Source: Anaerolineales bacterium
GTDB taxonomy: Bacteria; Chloroflexota; Anaerolineae; Anaerolineales; RBG-16-64-43
Assembly (NCBI GenBank): GCA_016932475.1
Contig: JAFGCU010000009.1
Span: 1-64,000, forward strand
Direction: 5' to 3'
Length of the DNA: 64,000 nt
The notes below the pieces were generated by a model. It was not told the DNA's origin, did not search any database, and saw only the letters and a program-made list of their open reading frames with translations. Of the stretch, positions 61,659-64,000 are shown one piece after another (within the stretch, counting starts at the first letter, position 1; every line of letters begins with the position of its first letter). The position numbers and the translations under genes were made by a program.

Positions 61659-62262
61659 GGTTCCCTCCAGCTTCCTCCGCCGGCAAAGCAAAGTATGGGG
61701 CGAGGCGTTCTCTCAGCCGCAGCCGGGCGCGGTGCAGACGGGTCTTCACCACGTCTTCCGAGATCCCCAGCGCGGAAGCGGTGCCGTCGGTCGGGATATG
61801 CTCCAGCTCGCGCATGACAAACACCGCCCTCAGTTTTTCCGGCAGATCACGGATTGCCCGTTCCAATTCCTCCCGGACTTCGGCCTTTTCCAGTTCCTCC
61901 TCGGGAAGATCCTTCCAAGCCATAAGCGCGCGTGGAATCAGCGCCCCCTCCTCCGGCTCGGCCGCTTCCTCGACCGAAACTTCCTCCGGGCCGGCCCGCC
62001 GCAGCCGCATCATCGCCGCGTTGTAGGCGATCCGATAAAGCCAGGTACGCAGGTCGGAACGGCCGTCGAACCGGTCGATGCCTTTGAAGGCGCTCAGGAA
62101 GGTTTCCTGCACCACTTCCTCGGCATCCGCCTCCTGGCGCATCAGCCGAAGCGCCAGCCGGTAAATGCCCGGCGAATGAATCTCTACGCATTCCACGCAG
62201 GCTTTTTTTTCGCCCGCCCGGATGCGTTCCAGCAGCCCGGTTTCGGAAGCTTTATCGGTCAT
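61648..62262 (-). CDS. ECF-family RNA polymerase sigma factor
   Basis: EADAEEVVQETFLSAFKGIDRFDGRSDLRTWLYRIAYNAAMMRLRR; region 4 LPEKLRAVFVMRELEHIPTDGTASALGISEDVVKTRLHRARLRLRERL. Confidence 0.95.
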   Translation of the reverse strand: MTDKASETGLLERIRAGEKKACVECVEIHSPGIYRLALRLMRQEADAEEVVQETFLSAFKGIDRFDGRSDLRTWLYRIAYNAAMMRLRRAGPEEVSVEEAAEPEEGALIPRALMAWKDLPEEELEKAEVREELERAIRDLPEKLRAVFVMRELEHIPTDGTASALGISEDVVKTRLHRARLRLRERLAPYFALPAEEAGGNHGS

Positions 62263-62266
62263 AGGG

Positions 62267-62297
62267 TTAGATGCCCGGGAGGGGCGGAAAGTGACAA
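62267..62297 (-). promoter_or_regulatory. ECF-type promoter of the sigma gene itself
   Basis: Minus strand TTGTCACT-N14-GGCATCTAAC; -10 element ends only 4 bp before the ATG. Confidence 0.8.
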
Positions 62298-62349
62298 CCG
62301 CCCCTCACCGGCCTCATAATACCCGGGATTCTAGACCTTCCACCCGGTT

Positions 62350-62380
62350 TTGTCACCTTCGCGGCAATCCGGCATCTAAT
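62350..62380 (+). promoter_or_regulatory. ECF-type promoter of thioredoxin gene
   Basis: TTGTCACC-N13-GGCATCTAAT. Confidence 0.8.
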
Positions 62381-62418
62381 GTATACAGTACCAAAAAAGC
62401 CTGTGTTTAGGAGGAAAC

Positions 62419-62775
62419 GTGAACGAACCGATCCATGTCAGCGATGCCGCTTTCGAGAAAGCCGTATTACAGTCGCCGATCACGGTTTTAGTGGATTTTT
62501 GGGCACCATGGTGCATGCCCTGCCGGATGGTTGCTCCCAGCCTGGAGCAGCTTGCCCGGGAGTACGCCGGGCGCCTCGTGGTCGCCAAGGTGAACACGGA
62601 CGAACAATCGGAATGGGCGATGCGCTTCGGCGTGCAGGGAATTCCCACCATGCTCATCATCCGGGACGGACAGGTGGTCAAGCAGCAGGTCGGCGCGCTA
62701 CCCTACCCGCACCTCAAACAGATGATCGACCAGGTGCTGGGCGAGGTGGAGCCGAAACAGCCGCTGACGGTCTAG
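62419..62775 (+). CDS. trxA: Thioredoxin
   Basis: VDFWAPWCMPCRMVAPSLEQLA; GIPTMLI cis-Pro; GTG start with AGGAGG RBS. Confidence 0.95.
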   Translation: MNEPIHVSDAAFEKAVLQSPITVLVDFWAPWCMPCRMVAPSLEQLAREYAGRLVVAKVNTDEQSEWAMRFGVQGIPTMLIIRDGQVVKQQVGALPYPHLKQMIDQVLGEVEPKQPLTV

Positions 62776-63069
62776 GCGGGCAGCTCAAAGCCCCTCCGCG
62801 CGCTTCGGCGACGGGGTCGATTGGAATGTAAGGCGGGGATCGCCGGGTTTCAAGCGATCCCCGCCATTTTATGGTATCATTGGAAGGTAAGGCATGATGA
62901 GCGAAGATCCTGAAAAAAGAAAATAGTCCTCTTCTTGGCACTCGGTCGTCTTCGAATTTCCATCCTCATGCAGAAGCAGAGCAATACCATCCTGTAATTC
63001 AGCCGTAACAGTACGTAGCAGGACAATGGATGCTTCAGGCAATATTCATTGTCCCTCCCAGGAGAAAAG

Positions 63070-63399
63070 ATGGAAACAAAGCTGTTTGTCGGAAATTTGA
63101 CGTACGGCACCACGGAAGAAGATCTGCAGAAGATGTTTGCGGCATCGGGCGTCGTCAAGTCGGTGCAGATCATCAAAGATCGGGACACCGGGCAATCGAA
63201 GGGTTTTGGATTTGTCGAAATGACGACCCAGGAAGAGGCGCAGAACGCGATTAAAGCGCTGAGCGGCAAGGAAGTTGACGGCCGCGCGCTGACCATCAAC
63301 CTCGCCCGGCCCCGCGAAGAACGCGGCCCTGGCGGCGGTGGACGTGGCGGCGGACGGGGCGGCGGGCGTGGTGGCGGCGGCGGACGCAGGGACTGGTAA
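63070..63399 (+). CDS. RRM-type RNA-binding protein with Gly/Arg-rich tail
   Basis: KLFVGNLTYGTTEEDLQKMF (RNP2), KGFGFVEM (RNP1), GGGGRGGGRGGGRGGGGGRRDW. Confidence 0.95.
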   Translation: METKLFVGNLTYGTTEEDLQKMFAASGVVKSVQIIKDRDTGQSKGFGFVEMTTQEEAQNAIKALSGKEVDGRALTINLARPREERGPGGGGRGGGRGGGRGGGGGRRDW

Positions 63400-63555
63400 T
63401 CGCCGCAACGCCAAACGTAACCAATAGGACGGGCCAAATGGATGGTGCCAAGCATTTGGCCCGTTTCTTTTTAATCCGGGATCGCGATTCATTCCAAAAC
63501 CGGGAAAACGATCCGGCTCCATTATTTTCCCGGTTTTTTACCCCCTATCGTCGTG

Positions 63556-64000
63556 TCATCCGCTCCGGATATTCCCCGGCCCGCGTTCCCGGATCGCGAA
63601 CAGCGCCGTCCCCGCCAGGCGCAGGACCGAGGCCGCGACGAGCGCCCCGCCCAGCCCGACCCAGCCCGCCAGGAGAGTCCCCAGCAGCGGCGCCACGACG
63701 GTCGCCAGGTATTGGAACATCTGGGCGAAGGAAACGAACATCGCGCTGTACTCATCGGGAATCGTCTTCATCAGCTCGTCGAAAAACACCAGATCCACCC
63801 CGGCCTGGAACACGCCGGCCATCCCGGCCAGCAGCGCGATCACTTCCACCCGGTGGGTGGCGGCCACCAGCAGCGGGAACATCCCCACGCCGAACGTCGT
63901 CGCCATCAGCACAAAGCGGGAACCGCGCAGACGGGATTGCCGGGACCAGAACGAATATCCGAACAGCATCACCACCGTCCCAACCATGCTGATCGCGCCG
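63556..64000 (-). CDS. MFS transporter, C-terminal part (5' end outside window)
   Basis: Frame open to window end; multiple TM segments. Confidence 0.65.
   Translation of the reverse strand, partial: GAISMVGTVVMLFGYSFWSRQSRLRGSRFVLMATTFGVGMFPLLVAATHRVEVIALLAGMAGVFQAGVDLVFFDELMKTIPDEYSAMFVSFAQMFQYLATVVAPLLGTLLAGWVGLGGALVAASVLRLAGTALFAIRERGPGNIRSG

Overview
This 64 kb window is a GC-rich bacterial chromosome segment. Gene content and TPTP-type linkers suggest Chloroflexi/Anaerolineae, which is an inference. I saw no rRNA, tRNA, CRISPR or transposase genes. Main blocks: (1) the end of a VWA-domain membrane protein and a beta-propeller lipoprotein; (2) a complete Opp/Dpp-type peptide ABC operon; (3) threonine aldolase, YitT and LysE genes; (4) a two-gene ABC exporter preceded by a short ORF and tandem terminators that look like a leader-peptide attenuator; (5) an amidohydrolase, a GT39-like protein, a serpin, and decayed gene fragments; (6) a mannoside/glycan region (GPH symporter, GH130, GH38 alpha-mannosidase); (7) a large flippase-like fusion and a GGDEF protein; (8) an AT-rich WXG100-type island with a candidate chimeric effector; (9) a long LacI-headed L-arabinose uptake and catabolism operon; (10) an SPFH/NAD-kinase-like pair, a GHMP-kinase/GalU fusion, and an ECF sigma/anti-sigma/thioredoxin/DUF2892 module with three matching promoters. 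Strongest hunt results: the attenuator at 16.7-16.96 kb, the ECF sigma promoter set at 61.1-62.4 kb, the WXG100 island at 37.4-39.7 kb, and several gene-tail relics. All family calls come from reading translated ORFs by eye, with no database search.
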